From Taenia hydatigena (Eukaryota > Platyhelminthes > Cestoda > Cyclophyllidea > Taeniidae), in NCBI GenBank assembly GCA_036345935.2, contig JADWOT020001583.1, forward strand, positions 62,001 to 126,000: a stretch of DNA of 64,000 nt, read 5' to 3'. Numbering within the stretch: the first letter of the stretch is position 1; every line of letters starts with the position of its first letter. Shown one piece after another: positions 36,501 through 50,100 of the stretch. Under the pieces are notes generated by a model. That model was given only the letters and a program-made list of their open reading frames with translations, searched no databases and had not been told where the DNA came from. A program made the translations under genes and the position numbers.

Positions 36501-39500
36501 CTTGCAGTATTTCTTGTTACAGAATCTGACAATGTAATTGTGGCCAAATTGTAAATAGTCTACAGTGGCAGGGAAAACTAAGAAAACATGGCAATGGAAG
36601 GAAAATATAGAGAAGAGAGGGCATGTGCACTGATAGCGAAGATAAACTGATTAAGATTTAAACAGTGACGATACGGGTGTGTGAGAATATGGGACAAAGG
36701 AAGGAAAGTCGATTGGATCCAATCAGGCAGTGCATTTGTAAATCGATAGAGCAGAAAATATGTTTAATGGTTTTCGGTCATTTTTCTCCCCTCTTTATCG
36801 TTTGCAGCATTGTAAGCAATTCAATTTTTCCACATCTGCTCTTGCTTCCTCGTTCTTATATCCACGATTCATCCGTGCGTCGCTCTCACGCAAATTCGCT
36901 ATTTCCCCATATTTGCTACTCTTAACCTAAGTCTTCCCTTCATTTCAGTGTTATTGCAAGGACGTAGGAGCTATGTGTAGACGCAATGTCACTACTAGAG
37001 TCATTTACTCGCCGCCGCTGCCCTTCCCTTTCTCACTCGTTCGTGCACTTAAACAGCCAGTGATTAGAGGAGCGAGCTTCAACATGGTGCTTCCCACATG
37101 GAAGGTAAGAAAACAACTTATCTTTTGAAATCTCTATTAATTTATACAATCATGCCAAAGAGTATGGAAAATAGAGAGAGAATTTGTTGCTAAGAAAACG
37201 TTAAAGAAGCCTTAAGAGTTATCTCCTACGTCACTTTCTGACTTATGATTGGAGGAGTGGCTGGATAAGAGTCAACAGAGAGGCCATATACACATCTACA
37301 CGGCCTTGTGGTTTAAATCCGAACAACTCCATGCAACCCGTTCTTTCGCCTACTTATTTGTTGACTATATAAACGACTGCAATGAGGTCAATTTAGTGAC
37401 TTGTTCTCCAGGCATCTTTTCTATTTTCCAAGTCGGCTTTAATTTGTTAGTATATTCCGGTGAATTTCCATCTTCAACCAGCATTCCCTCGCATTTGTTG
37501 CATGCTGCACTCAGCGGAAAATTTTACCATAACGACCACATCCATGTACAGGTTTGCATATTTGGACGGGGTTGGAGTGTCTCCTTCGGCCTTACTGCAT
37601 CACTGTTGGCACAGGCTTGTGGGCCCCGCCCCACCTAGTATGAAATCTGTCATCTTTCTGGGCAACACACTTCGGCAAAATCATGGCCACAAGTGTGTAA
37701 GCCTCAACTCACATTGTAGAACTGCATTTGCACTGTAAGAGATAGGCCGCAACCGCCTGTCTGTATGCAAGCAAAAAAGCGTCGAAATTGACGCGTTGAG
37801 ATGCTTTGGCTTAAACCTAGGAACACAGGATTGGAGCATTGAGCTCTTCGTTTGATGCAATGTGTGAAAGCAGACTTGTAGTGTCAGCAGCCTAACCAAA
37901 AAAAAACACTGAAACTTGGTTGACATGCTAATTAGCTAGGCAGCATAGCAATTGTACGCAACTTTGGAGTGTCTTTTAGTGCTTACGACTGATGGCAGTG
38001 CAAGTGTCAATGCAGATGTAAGGCGCCTAAATCGAGCCCGCATTTGTCCTGTGGCATCTTTCTTTCAGCTTGGCCATGATGGGTAAGCATTTTCTCTTTT
38101 CTCCCCTCTTTGTCTCTTTCTAGAAATCCTCGCGTGATACCTCACTGTTACCCTTTTGGAGCCAAATCACCACCCAGATCTCATACGGAACAGCGGAATT
38201 GGATTTTAGAAAAGTCTCTGTTGTTTCTACGGCCAGACACCAATCACCTTCCCCGTACTCTATACCATATAGCATTGATTTTTAATTTGATGGGGATTCC
38301 CTTCAGATCAAGCTCTCCTTTTGAGCATCCATGTCAGTAGCATCATGCAAGGCTTTACCATCTTTAATTTTTTAGGCGTGTGGTTAAGTGAGTGGGTGCC
38401 AGGGAAGCAGCATTCGATGAAATCCAGTGGTGCAGTCATACTATTGCTTATCTCTACAAACAATTAAGCGTGGATCAGCAAAAGCGCTGTGATGGATGCC
38501 GATTTTCTTGTCATGACATGGAGAAATCCAGCAGATTCAAGCATAAACTTAGGCACTACCCCTGCGAAATAACGAGGATGCAGTAGCTCTCTCTATTCAT
38601 TTATTAACGCATTTCACCAACGGTCTCGACTATTATGCCATAACACCCCTTACGAAGGAAATATACGCCTCTAAAAATGGATCCTCATCGTGACTCCGAA
38701 GGTGTCGACAGTGTCGGAATAACAAAGAAGTTGCATCTGCTGACGTCGACTGTTGCAAAGAGAGTGTACGTGGTAGAGGGAGAGGGGACCACGGTTTGAG
38801 TGGGGTCGGAGCATTTGCAGCAGTGTGTACTAACATACCAAAGTAGAAATCAAAGGAAAACCGACTCACTATAGGAATGCACGCATAAAGATTGGAAGAG
38901 TAAAGAACATAAAGAAACGAAACGCAAAACTAAGATACCTCTGACACTATTTGTTCCTTTTAGTTTTCAATAAATTTGCTATTGCGAGAAGGAAACATTC
39001 TGCGTAAGACAAATAGATGCAGCAAATATTGTATGAATAAAATGACAGCCTTGAGAGTACTGGATAGCGGATGTTGCATGGGGCTAATCAATGATATTTA
39101 GTTAAATTTATTCGCTGTTGTGCTTAAAAGAAAAATTTAAAAGCGGTGGGAAAGCAGGTAAACCCCTATTTAACGTGACATCAAAGAGGCCTTCGCGCTT
39201 TGTCAACGGCTGATCGTGCATCATAATTGGCAGCAACTTCACTAAAAGCCATTTTTAACTGCAAACTGTTAAAACAAAAAAGTCGTCTTCAGCTTTGTGC
39301 ACCTTGTTCTAGAATAATTATGGACCGCGTGCCTTAGCGCTGCCGCTCTTTGTGCATGTCATGCACTCAGGAATTTTAAATATTGTTGAAAAGCACAAAC
39401 ATGATGCATTCTTTGCACTGCTTTCGTATGTATTTATTTTGGTGCCTCGAGGCAACTTAAAAGGCTCACCACAAACGGCACGCCTGTTTAAATTGTGTTA

Positions 39501-40680
39501 GAGACAGTAATCCACCCTTACAAGTAAGGCAATCGAATGCCCTAATGTGGATTGTAATGAACTTGTAAACAAGTTGTTGTCGAATGTTTTCATTTTAGAA
39601 TAGAATAATGAGCTGCGGAACCTGTCATACAAAACGCATTGATTAAGGGTTTTAAGTATAATAACAACCTTTGATTTGCGTTTTGGATGCCAAGCAGTAA
39701 TATTATTCCAAACAAAATAGTCGCCTTTAGATTGCCACTGAGTGGAATATTAGCATTGTCGATGCAGTTGCAGCCCAAGGTCGCCAGTAGCATGCCCTAT
39801 GGAAACAGTGCTGGTGACTCACGGAAGCGTTGGTTGAAGGAGGGCTTTGAAACATCACACTCTCAATGACTTTCAGCTAGTGTCAGGGATCTTTTTTAAA
39901 GTCGTTGGCTGTTTGAGACTGTCTGTTCCAAAGAGGAGTCGGATCACCGCCTTTAGAGGCCAGAAGCTTTAACGATTCCATGTGTATACGTATGTAGCAT
40001 TTTAAAAGTAGAAAGCAGAGGCGGGGCTAGGGTTAAGAAGATTTATGCGCATTATGTGCCCTTTTGAAGTTTCAGCTTCCGTTTTTTGTTCTTGGCCACC
40101 TATGAGCTGATGGAACGATGTGCATCGTCGAGCTGAGGTAAAATATGAGGGATGGCACCCGCATGCAATGAACTTAGCGATGAGTCAGTAGATTCTTGAC
40201 AGATAGCCACCTCAGTGTTTGGTCGCTTGGTTGAAAGTATGCTCTTGAGACCGTCATTTAACTTGAGTGTAAATATTTTGCAGTATAATGGCATTGGGCT
40301 GCAGCCGCCTTAGGGAGTAGTGAGGTGATTGCAGTTTTTGCTTCCCTGCTTTCGTTTGTTACGACTTTATGGTGTTGTGCTGGATTGATACTCAGGGTAC
40401 TTTGAGCTGGAGTACTTTGAGCGCACCCATCCCTATTTCCGGTTGTAGGATAGAGAACAGTTCCGCCCGTACTTGCTAGTGTTGCTAACCCACCTGAAGC
40501 ACTCTGGTAGGGGTGTTCGACCACTTCTGCTAGGTGTTTGCTACGAACAGAGTAGGTGAGATTTTGCCTATTTCTATGGTGCCTGTCGTACTATAAAATT
40601 TTCCTGTCTCCCGTATCTTATAGTATCTCTATTTCGACAAGCTATTGTTGACCGGACACACTTTTCTTCACATTCATGTT

Positions 40681-41039
40681 ATGTTTTCTAGGCTGATTGC
40701 TTAAAGTATGATGGTGAAATTGGTAAGAGTGAGGCCAGTCCAAAGCATGCAAAAGAGCGGTACTGCTGAGATGTTGCATGAGCACGCAGTCCATGCACCT
40801 AGATATTGTATTGTTGTTTTGATTAAGCTCTTCAATCTACGGAATGTAGAGCCTCGAATTCGAATGGCCTACCACCTAATAGGTTATTGAAGACTAGAAT
40901 TGGGTTGGCTTAATTTTTCCCAAAGAGATGCTTAAAGTCAGCCTATAAATCTGTTATCGGCGCTTTATGCTTAAATAAGGAAACTTAATCACGATTGAGA
41001 ATTGGTGCAAAAGATGCATTTAATGTGCTACTTATGAAA
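40681..41039. repeat. 359 bp block present only in the left arm
   Basis: Left-arm sequence matches the right arm up to ...CACATTCATGTT at 40,680 and resumes at GGTTGTATAATCC (41,041). In the right arm the two flanks are joined directly near 49,407. The block has no clear terminal repeats or target-site duplication beyond a few bases of microhomology, so it may be an insertion on the left or a deletion on the right. It contains a 60-codon frame with no recognisable content. Confidence 0.85.
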
Positions 41040-42099
41040 TGGTTGTATAATCCATCCCCTAAACACCTTTCAAACATCATAAAACTAGCCGGATACTCAG
41101 TTTGTTGTCTACGTAAGACATAACATGCACTAGTCGACCACTCTAAAAGAGCAAATGGGTTTGAACAGTAAAGAAGATCTATCGTAAAAATGCGCAGATT
41201 CTCGCCTTGTATTAGACCGCTGTCTTCCTGCATGCACAAAATTTATCCTCTGACTTGTTTGCCATTGTAATTATAGTCATTTCCATTTATTTCCTTGAAT
41301 TTGATTGGAGGTGAAAGCAGTAGAGATGGATTTTAATCAGGAAAGGGCAAAAATATAGTCATTTTTGGGTTAGGTAATCAAATAGGGAAGCGTCTGCATT
41401 AATTCTGTTGCATCAGTTAGCGCCAAAGCGCAACATTGCAAGATCTGCTTCTATAGGCGCATCAGCATCTGTTCACCATACCTTCCTCTTATGAACAGTC
41501 AGCATATTTGAAGGAGTTATCATTATGACAGTCCAGTGGTGATCTGTGCAGCCATAACATCTGCCGACATCTTAGCGCCAATGTGGAAGGACAAATAGGG
41601 GCTTGGATCTAAATAACGCTGGAATATGAGACTTGGAGCAGGGCTCGCACAAGAGGAACGCAGTAAATGTTCAACATTAGTAGGCAAAGGTGTCAATTCC
41701 ATCAGATAATAATCTATTCAAAATAAGTACGAATTCAGGTAAAATGTTTCGGCATCACCAAGTAGGGCCCAGCATATATGTGAGTTTCCTCGCTTTTTCA
41801 TAATTCCAGAGTTATCAACTTTAAACTAGCGCTTACGTACTTTAGCCTGCGGTTGTTGAGCTAATAACTTTTATATGTAATACTCTATTTTCTCCTTAAA
41901 CAGCTGAAATTAACTATCTTTAGGCTTCCATCCTCTCGTGACCAGCTTCAGTGAAACAGACCGAGGTAAATGGAATAAGAGGAACGAGGCCATCTACTTT
42001 GCCGTATTTACAGATTTTTTGACTAACGTTTGCCCTCAAATAATGGTTAAAACAAACTAGGTAGGAATAATTGCATTTTCGGATTTATGAGCATAGATC

Positions 42100-44035
42100 G
42101 AGCTAGTTGAATTATTAGCCGGTATGTGACAGATTGTTGACCAGAGAGAGATGCCGGCTTTTTCAGCGTACCAAATCAACCTGCTAAGAGACAGCTTGAC
42201 ACAAATAACAACAATGGTCCCATCGCGATGATGTGATGGTTTTTCGACTTTGGTATGCTCTTTTATCGACTTTCGGATAAGGTGATTCAAGTTTCCTCGC
42301 AGACCATCTCTGCCATTGCGTGCAACTCTCTTAGTGACTTTGGTTATCCAAAGCGACCAACATACTTCTCTGTGTGACATTCCGGTGCAAATTTAGGCTA
42401 CGCTTGTCAAGGCGAAGCCTGTAACTACCCATATTCTCAGTTTTGGGAACTGTCTTTACGCAGAAGAGGACCCAGGAGGAGTAGAGTAGTAAAGCCTTTG
42501 ATTATCAGACCTGCTACAGCGGATACTACCACTACAGGAGTAAATAATAAAGAAATATGCGAAAGCTTTAATGACCTTACGAATTGTCTAGCTGACAAAT
42601 ATTTCGCCTAACCGTTCCAGAGTTATAGTATCATCGCTAGTGGCAGCTGCTGGGAAAAAAAGGTCACTAGTAAATTAAGATGAATGGCGGTTCTGTCAAC
42701 ACGACAAAGGATGATCGTACACATTTTCTCTCTATTTACTCGTCATTGGTTCGTGTCTCTCCATCGGACTCGCACTCATTTTCTGCTTTCTCGTCTTGCA
42801 ATGTCCGGCATCGCAAATGCCTCACTTTTCAAAACTCCCCATCTAACATCCCCATGTCTTCCCAATCGTCAACTGTCCTTTTCTTGCAAATGACACCGCA
42901 TAGAACACGAGGACATCCTCGCCATTTGTGGCCTACACGCGTCCGGGTTCGCAGCGAGTATGACTGCACAAAGCAGAGTACCATATGTCCTCAGACGGTT
43001 AAGCATGTTACAGTGGCCAGATTTGTTCGTATACGCGTATTTATAGAGTTTCTTGACTATGCTGCTCGAGTGATCTGTAGACTTCGCGAACATGTTGACT
43101 TCAAAGGGTCAACGAGGAGAGACGAAACATGAGCACAGATCTTCATAACATTTGAAGATGTGGATTTGAGCCATGCTGGCACAAGCATTGCAGAATCAAA
43201 AATCTATAAAAATTGATGAATTTGGCATGCGGTCAAATTAAAACAATTGCATTAGGCGTGATCAGGGTTAAAGGCACCTATGCTCGGTATCATTTTCTTT
43301 TCTCCATTTTCATGATTCTCCTTAAAGCTACGATGCATAAACTTTGATCAAAAGTGTAAGGTTATGCTAACTATCGATAGCGTGCGAAGAAAGCTGTAGA
43401 GCTACCAACCCCGTTTGATTAATGGAATATAAAATGGAAAATGGTGCTAAGAAGGATCAGATCACAAAATATTTGGAAAGCATTTATAATCGCAGTAATC
43501 AGATTTTGATAGGTAATGGCATCATTCACATCGAATAATGACCCCTTCAAAGCACAACCGTCTGGTGGAAAGTAGGGTCCAAATTGTCATTGCTATTGAG
43601 TAGGCTTTAGTACCTAAATGGATTTTCTATTATGTGTATTGCAGACTCTGCTCAGCTATAATCCTGGGGACATTAAAATTGCCTTCACTTGATCACTTGT
43701 GTCATTCCAACCATTAAACAAATTAATTTAATGCACTGCTCTATTTCACCCTATTGGCTGTTAAGGCCTTTGGTGCACCGCTTAGGCACTTGTCCCCTTA
43801 AGATCAGCCTCAGTGATTAACTTGACACCTTCCCCTCTGACTTGTGTTCTTAGAGAACATAAATTCCTTTTGGCTTTCGCGCTGGAATTAATAATTTTCA
43901 ATGAAACCATTAACTAACTCATAAAGGAAAACTGTGAGTGTGTCACCTTGTCTATTTGACGCGCTCATGCGTAGCCGTTTTTCTGCCCTATGTGATAGGC
44001 TTTTGCATTTTTATTTAAGACTGCTTTGCTTGTCA
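42100..44035 (+). repeat. Old dispersed duplicate A, copy 2 (partner 14.9-16.8 kb)
   Basis: Aligns along its length with 14,870-16,760 in the same orientation. The best-conserved stretch is about 42,300-43,850. Compared with copy 1 it lacks the CAT microsatellite and several short insertions. The 107-codon minus-strand frame at 42,057-42,380 is interrupted in copy 1, so it gives no support for coding. Confidence 0.6.
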
Positions 44036-46594
44036 CTGCATGTACTGGTGGTATATGCCAACAGGACCACCCTAAGTCATTGCATTGTAGGCAATGGCAC
44101 ATGAAGATATAAATGGCAGCTTAGAAATGAGTTAAAATCTATTTTGCACTGGATATATCCGTATTTATCAACACTGATTAATAAACTTATTAAGCGCGGT
44201 TTTGATGCGATTGGTGTTGTGATGCAATCCGTGCCCGTGATCGCTAAGAAGTAGGGAGCTCTGTGAAGATTGCATGAACACTCCAAGATTCGATTTTTTT
44301 TAAATAACATCTCTACTTGCAGTGTGCCGCCTTTTGAACAAGCGAGGTTCATTTTGTGCATTAAGCAACGCCAATTCAACAGACTACGAGCATATATGGC
44401 ATTGGCACATACCAGGATTGTCTTCTGCTCAAGGCGTTTCTCATTTTATTTCCTCAAATGTGGCCAGCCTGGTGCTACAGCTCATAGAATGCTGTTTGTG
44501 CTGAGGAAAACCCAAGGTCTTTCCATTATCGCTACTTTACGTCCTTTAGAAGGCAGCGACAATGGTGTCTCATTCATCCAACCATCCTGTTCATAAAGAT
44601 TGTCTCTTGTTGCTACCAGAAGAACGCCGGTAAGAATTTTACTTCCTTTCGAGCGTGCAAAAGTTTTTGCATAACTGTGGTCCTTACGAACGCATCGCTG
44701 CATACAACGCTGTGCAAATCCCCTTACCGTACTGTACTACAGAGTTATAGCGCTATTGTCCCGCATACCAATATTCTAAGTTTCCTGTCTTTGTTTATAG
44801 CTAGATTAGTGTCTGATGACCCATTGTTGAAATCTCTCCATATTAGATTGCGTCAAATGCCCTATATTGGATGCACCGAAACACCTGACGTTTCGCTGAG
44901 CATCTCATGCAAAGCCTGGCATTCGTGTAAGTGATGGCTTGTTCCCATTCTTCGTTGTCCCTATGAGGCCATATTCGTCAGAGCAGCTTTTTAGTGGCAG
45001 CATTCTGTACAGTTAGTTGGATGCTGAATTCAAAGTCGAGAAAGTCTGAAATTAATACAAATCAAAGCGCTTACTCTGGTCCTTTCTCACGTTTCATTAT
45101 ATTTCATCCAATTTTTAGTGCTGTTCAATCCCTCGCTTGTTCCGCGCGGTCTTTGGCAGATGCCTGGTATGCATGCTAAAATATTTGGAAATTTTTCCTT
45201 TCGGGAAATGCATAGCTCATGCTCACTATCATAATAGAGATTTCTTGGTCGCACGAAACGCATGCATTTTACCAAACCTGACTATAAAGATTTTAGATTA
45301 GACACAAGGCTTCCAAACTCTGCTTGCTCAGAAATCACGGAATAACTCTGGATCTACTCACATCTATTCGCTTGCAGTCAAAGGAGTGTGTGCACAATGC
45401 ATATTCGTGTGTGAAGGTATCCATGTGGTTACGTGCGTGTGCTTGCATTCCGACACACATTATGGAGTCTGAAAAATGTGTAGAAACGAAAGTTGTAGAA
45501 TTTCATAATGCAACTATTGGTGCTGCTGAGGTCGAACAGCGGTCGGCATAAGCTGCAAAGTAGTTGCAACAAACAAATGGTTGTTTGCAATCAAGCGCTG
45601 CATAGAGCTCCAGCCATCACGTTAATTTCTTTTGTATCGCAGGTAGGAAAGAATTATGACCTACTGATGCTGCGCAGAAAGTTCCTGCAAAGCAACACAA
45701 ATAGTTGCTCTGCCTGATGGTTTTTTGGATTGGGAACATGAAACTGGTCTTGATTCAATCACGTCTCTAAGTGTATATTACCTACTACTTATCAAATGTT
45801 CAATTTACTTTATTTCGCTTTAATTACTTTGGTTGACATTAGAGACCTTTCCATTCTACTCCATCATGCACCCATCAGTAATGGAGAAGACATCGGTCCT
45901 CTCTCTAAAGGGCACGAAGGATTGTATTAAAAAAGACATTCTGTATTTACCGGTAAATGGACTAATAACGCAAGTGTATTTCTGCTGCAACATGACCTAC
46001 CACACTACTCAAATCGTCTTTATTTCAAAAGCCTTATCCACTTAGGTAGTAAGGCGATTGCCATTAGCATCAGTCCTCCTGAAATTCCCCTTACGATTTA
46101 TTATCCACTAGGAATGAAGCGCAACGTAGCAAAGTTGTGTGGTAAATGTCGAACCTGTAAATTTTTGAGCGCAAATTCTTACGTGTCTTTAGGGTGATCA
46201 ATTCTTCAGCCCCATTGCTTTGTTTAAATTCTTTTTCTCTTAATACATCGATCGTGTCGTTATAACTGCAGTTTATCGGCCCATGCTGAACTAACGTTCT
46301 TTTTTTAAATTTTTCGATAGGTTCCTCATCTTCCCTAAGACTCTGATTAGGGCTTGCCATTTTCCTTATCAATCATTTTTCTCTTAGATTAACAAGGTTT
46401 ACACGACCTATCATAGGATTCTCTTTTGTCCACCTTTCCATTCGCTTATTATCTGGTCAGGCTTTTTGAAAAACTCTAGGTGTATATTTGCACTAAGTCG
46501 AGTGACTCATCAGAACTTCACCAAATGGATTCAATGTGCGTTCACATTTCACCAGTATTCTGTTGGTCCACGTTAAAAGATTGAAGGAATGCTT

Positions 46595-47170
46595 GTGAGG
46601 CCAAAACCCTCACGTGCCACAAGTTCCATCATTTTATGACTTCACTTAACAATGCAAACCACTAACAGTACATTAACACCAAAGCAACTTTTAGAATGCA
46701 AGAGCCTTATTTCTAGGACGTAGCGAGAAGTCTTTCATACGGTATACCGGAACAGTATCTATGACCCAAAATACTTGATAGCTGCTTGTTACGCATCCAA
46801 TATTTTAGCTGCAAAAACAAGCGTTTATGCTGAATATTCATTTTACTATCCTGGTTGGCAATTTTCACGTGTTGATATTTCTTTATAGGACAACTCTTAA
46901 CAAGATCGTGAATGTAAGCGTGGCCTATAATATTAATACGTGATTTAAAGGTCTAAAAATGGATTTTATTTCCGTTTCTTACAAACTTTTACTTCCATTT
47001 ATCAAAAAAGCTGCCAATTCTAAAATTTCCCGACCGGCAAACATGCTAGCGATAAGATTTTTGTGTAATATTTTGGTTGGTCAAGTGCGTAAAGCCTAAA
47101 AATGTAAAGTTTGCTTTACCTCCTTTAGCGACGCTTTGCACTTTGTCATCTCAACTAATTGCCTCTGTTA
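46595..47170 (+). repeat. Old dispersed duplicate C, copy 1 (partner 63.2-63.95 kb)
   Basis: Anchors shared in order are TGACTTCACTTAACAATGCAAAC (46,638) with CGACTTCACGCAACAATGCAAAC (63,228), TTATTTCTAGGACGTAG with CACTTCTAGGATTTAG, CAACTCTTAACAAGATCGTGAATG with CAGCTCTTAACAAGAGTACGAATT, and AATGTAAAGTTTGCTTTACCTCCTTTAGCG (47,100) with its match near 63,882. The 63 kb copy has about 175 bp more between the last two blocks. Confidence 0.7.
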
Positions 47171-50100
47171 AGACGCAGATGGCGAGTAAAGGAAAGAGTC
47201 CACAAGGCAGGAGAATAGGTCTAATCCACAGGTTGCAGTCTTCTGACCGGCCGCTTTGAGACCGTTCTGGTGCTCGTGTGTCACCACTTTATCGTCAGTT
47301 TGTCCGTTGAATAAACGGTATATGAAGACTAGTGTTGTACTCGTTGAAATAATGCACACTCCTCAAATGGAGAAGAATTTGTTGCGGTAAATTTTACTCT
47401 AAGGTAAAGAACGATTCTCTCCGCCTCTTCTTGCTTCATTGATGAACTGTACACGCTTTCAGTGCCTGAACAGGCGAGGTATTCAAATAAGGCTGGAGCA
47501 TAAATATCTCTAAACTGCATCCCCGCCTAGTCAATGAAGCCGCCATGCTTGTAAGTAATTCTATTTTTACTCTAGAAGACTCAAGCAAACATGTAGTCCT
47601 AATAAGGCTGACCTTAAAACACGCTACTTGTCCAAGACCGTTTTTAGAAAATTTTGGATCAAGTGCCTCAACTTAACCGACTAGAAGGGCTATTGCGTAG
47701 CCAAGCAATTTGAAAACTCAACTACTGTGTTGGGATTTATAGCCGTAGTCGACGCATAGATAAAAAGTATTTAAACAATACAAATGGCTTAATAAAGCGC
47801 AAATAGATGGGCGGCTATAGGGACAGGGAAGAAAATGACAAGAAATGGTCGATTGTTTATAATAATGTTTAGGTGCATTGGAAACAGGAGAAAGCTGACA
47901 TAAATAGAGGTGCTTTAATTCCACGTGGCGGCTATAACTGCAGCTGATTGGATTGTACATTGCTTTTCGTAAGCATTGAAACTCCAAATAATAGGGAAAA
48001 TCTCCAGAATGGTTTCCCAACGTTTCCCACCTCGATGGATTATTTGTTGATGGTTATGTCCCAACGTCAGAGCGCCTCCATAAAACGGTGCCGAATCGTG
48101 CGATGCTTGTGAATTACATCCTATTAACTTTCCGAAACTGTAGCAGGTTACTTTGTCATTTTAGCCAATTACTTTCCATTTGTGCAGGGTTTAGTGCACC
48201 TTGCCGTTTGTTTGTTGGTCGCTAAAGGTTTTAGCTCGTACGATATTCTAAATCATTGGTGAGTAAGTCCGTGCCAGTAAATTAGTGTATCGGTTCCTCA
48301 TTGACGCCGTAATAAGCAAAAGTGGCTTGGAAAAACGTGAAACTTACATCTCTGCAGATGGGCTAAAAGGTCATTAGCACTGCCAGAAGAGTAAATGCGG
48401 CCTCCATAGACTGAATTTTTTACGTGGATGAACATTCTCATTACGAGACTACATAGCGAGACATTCCATTCCCAAAGAAATAGTCCTTTTGAGCAAAACC
48501 TTAGATATAATTATGTAGGTGTGAAATTATCCTTAGTAAAGAACGCGGAACCCCTCTGTGCAGCAGTAAACACTGGGCTTCCTCTTACCATGGTAAGACC
48601 TTCACTCTTAAGTCCTTGTAGCACCGACATCGATGCGTATGCATAGGAATTCAATTACCTCTCACTGAGTGCAATGATCACATAGGCAGGGGAACCAGTG
48701 ATCGAGGCTGAGCTCATTCAGACTACGCTTTATCCCCAGTTGCAGACGATGTTCCCTCCACTAACCTATTCGTGGTCGCTGATCGCCTCTCACTTAAGAG
48801 GCGCATTCAGGCAAGCATTGCAGCAGTGTTGCTACTTCCGGAAACTGATTAGTCCTTAGATTAGCGATAAGGTGCGGTCATCAATTACAGAATGTCTGTA
48901 AGGCCACAAACTTATTAAAAGTTGTAGGATCGGTGCAAAACGCAAACGCAACTGTTCATAAGAGGAAGGTATAGTGAGCAGATACTGACGCGCCTATTAA
49001 AGCAGATCTTGCAATGTTGCGCTCTGGCACTAACTGATGCAACAGAATTAATGCACAAGCTTCCCTGATCGATTTTCTAGCCCAAAAAAGGACTGCATTT
49101 TCGCATTTTCCTGATTAAATTCATCTCTACTGCATTCGCTTGCAATCAAATTCAAGGAAATAAATGGAAAAGACAATAACTACAATGGCAACCAAGTATG
49201 GTGATAAATTTTGTTTATGCAGGAAGGCAGTGGTCTAATACAAGGCGAACATTCGCGCGTTTTTACGATAGGTCTTCTTTACTGTTCGAACCCATCTGCT
49301 CTTTAGAGTAGTAGACTAGTGTATGCCATGTCTTAAGTAGACAACAAACTGAGTATCCGGCTGGATTCCTAATGCTTCAAAGGTGTTTAGGGGATGGATT
49401 ATACAACCACAACATAAATGTGAAGAAAAGTGTGTCTGGTCAACAATAGCTTGTCGAAATAGAGATACTATAAGATACGGGAGACAGGAAAATTTTATAG
49501 TACGACAGGCACCATAGAAATAGGCAAAATCTCACCTACTCTGTTCGTAGCAAACACCTAGCAGAAGTGGTCGAACACCCCTACCAGAGTGCTTCAGGTG
49601 GGTTAGCAACACTAGCAAGTACGGGCGGAACTGTTCTCTATCCTACAACCGGAAATAGGGATGGGTGCGCTCAAAGTACTCCAGCTCAAAGTACCCTGAG
49701 TATCAATCCAGCACAACACCATAAAGTCGTAACAAACGAAAGCAAGGAAGCAAAAACTGCAATCACATCACTACGCCCTAAGGCAGCTGCAGCCCAATGC
49801 CAGTATACTGCAAAATACTTACACTCCAGTTAAATGACGGTCTCAAGAGCATGCTTTCAACCAAGCGACCAAACGCTGAGGTGGCTATCTGTCAAGAATC
49901 TACTGACTCATCGCTAAGTTCATTGCATGCGGGTGCCATCCCTCATATTTTACCTCAGCTCGACGATGCACATCGTTCCATCAGCTCATAGGTGGCCAAG
50001 AACAAAAAACGGAAGCTGAAATTTTAAAAGGGCACATAATGCGCATAAATCTTCTTAACTCTAGCCCCACCTCTGCTTTCTACTTTTAAAATGCTACATA

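Larger units (their letters stand above)
31886..41499. repeat. Giant inverted repeat, left arm
   Basis: This arm reappears as its reverse complement at 48,951-58,203. Paired coordinates add to 90,090 outside and 90,091 inside about 37.9 kb, where a homopolymer of nine A in this arm is eight in the other. The outer part, to about 40.0 kb, is almost identical, with only scattered single-base differences. From 40.1 to 40.68 kb differences become more frequent, and 41.04-41.50 kb is only about 85% identical by eye. The outer edge is abrupt: homology stops at 31,886 beside the CAGCTTATGCC motif. No gene is recognisable in the arm. All frames are short and their mirrored presence in both arms simply reflects the duplication. 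Confidence 0.97.
41500..48950. other. Spacer of the giant palindrome
   Basis: This is 7.45 kb of single-copy DNA between the arms, apart from two old duplicate blocks (42,100-44,035 and 46,595-47,170). Its longest frame is 150 codons (42,680-43,132, plus), Ser/Thr/His-rich, with no recognisable domain and not conserved in the paralogous block near 15.5 kb. No origin, transposase or recombinase gene was recognised. Confidence 0.6.

Noticed and set aside
32069..41239. Many frames in the palindrome arms that recur with identical translations in both arms.
   Set aside because: Identity results from the recent DNA duplication, not from selection on protein. None carries a known motif and all are short.
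42057..42380. 107-codon minus-strand frame with a faint resemblance to Tc1/IS630 transposases (E-x-G-I-S-L after a Trp) or ribosomal protein S15A (HR-x-G-x-IVV).
   Set aside because: Neither match extends over neighbouring conserved residues, and the paralogous block near 15 kb is interrupted by stops in this frame.
42680..43132. Longest frame in the window (150 codons, plus strand).
   Set aside because: No motif, composition dominated by Ser/Thr/His, and not open in the aligned copy at 15.5 kb. Expected by chance in 64 kb.
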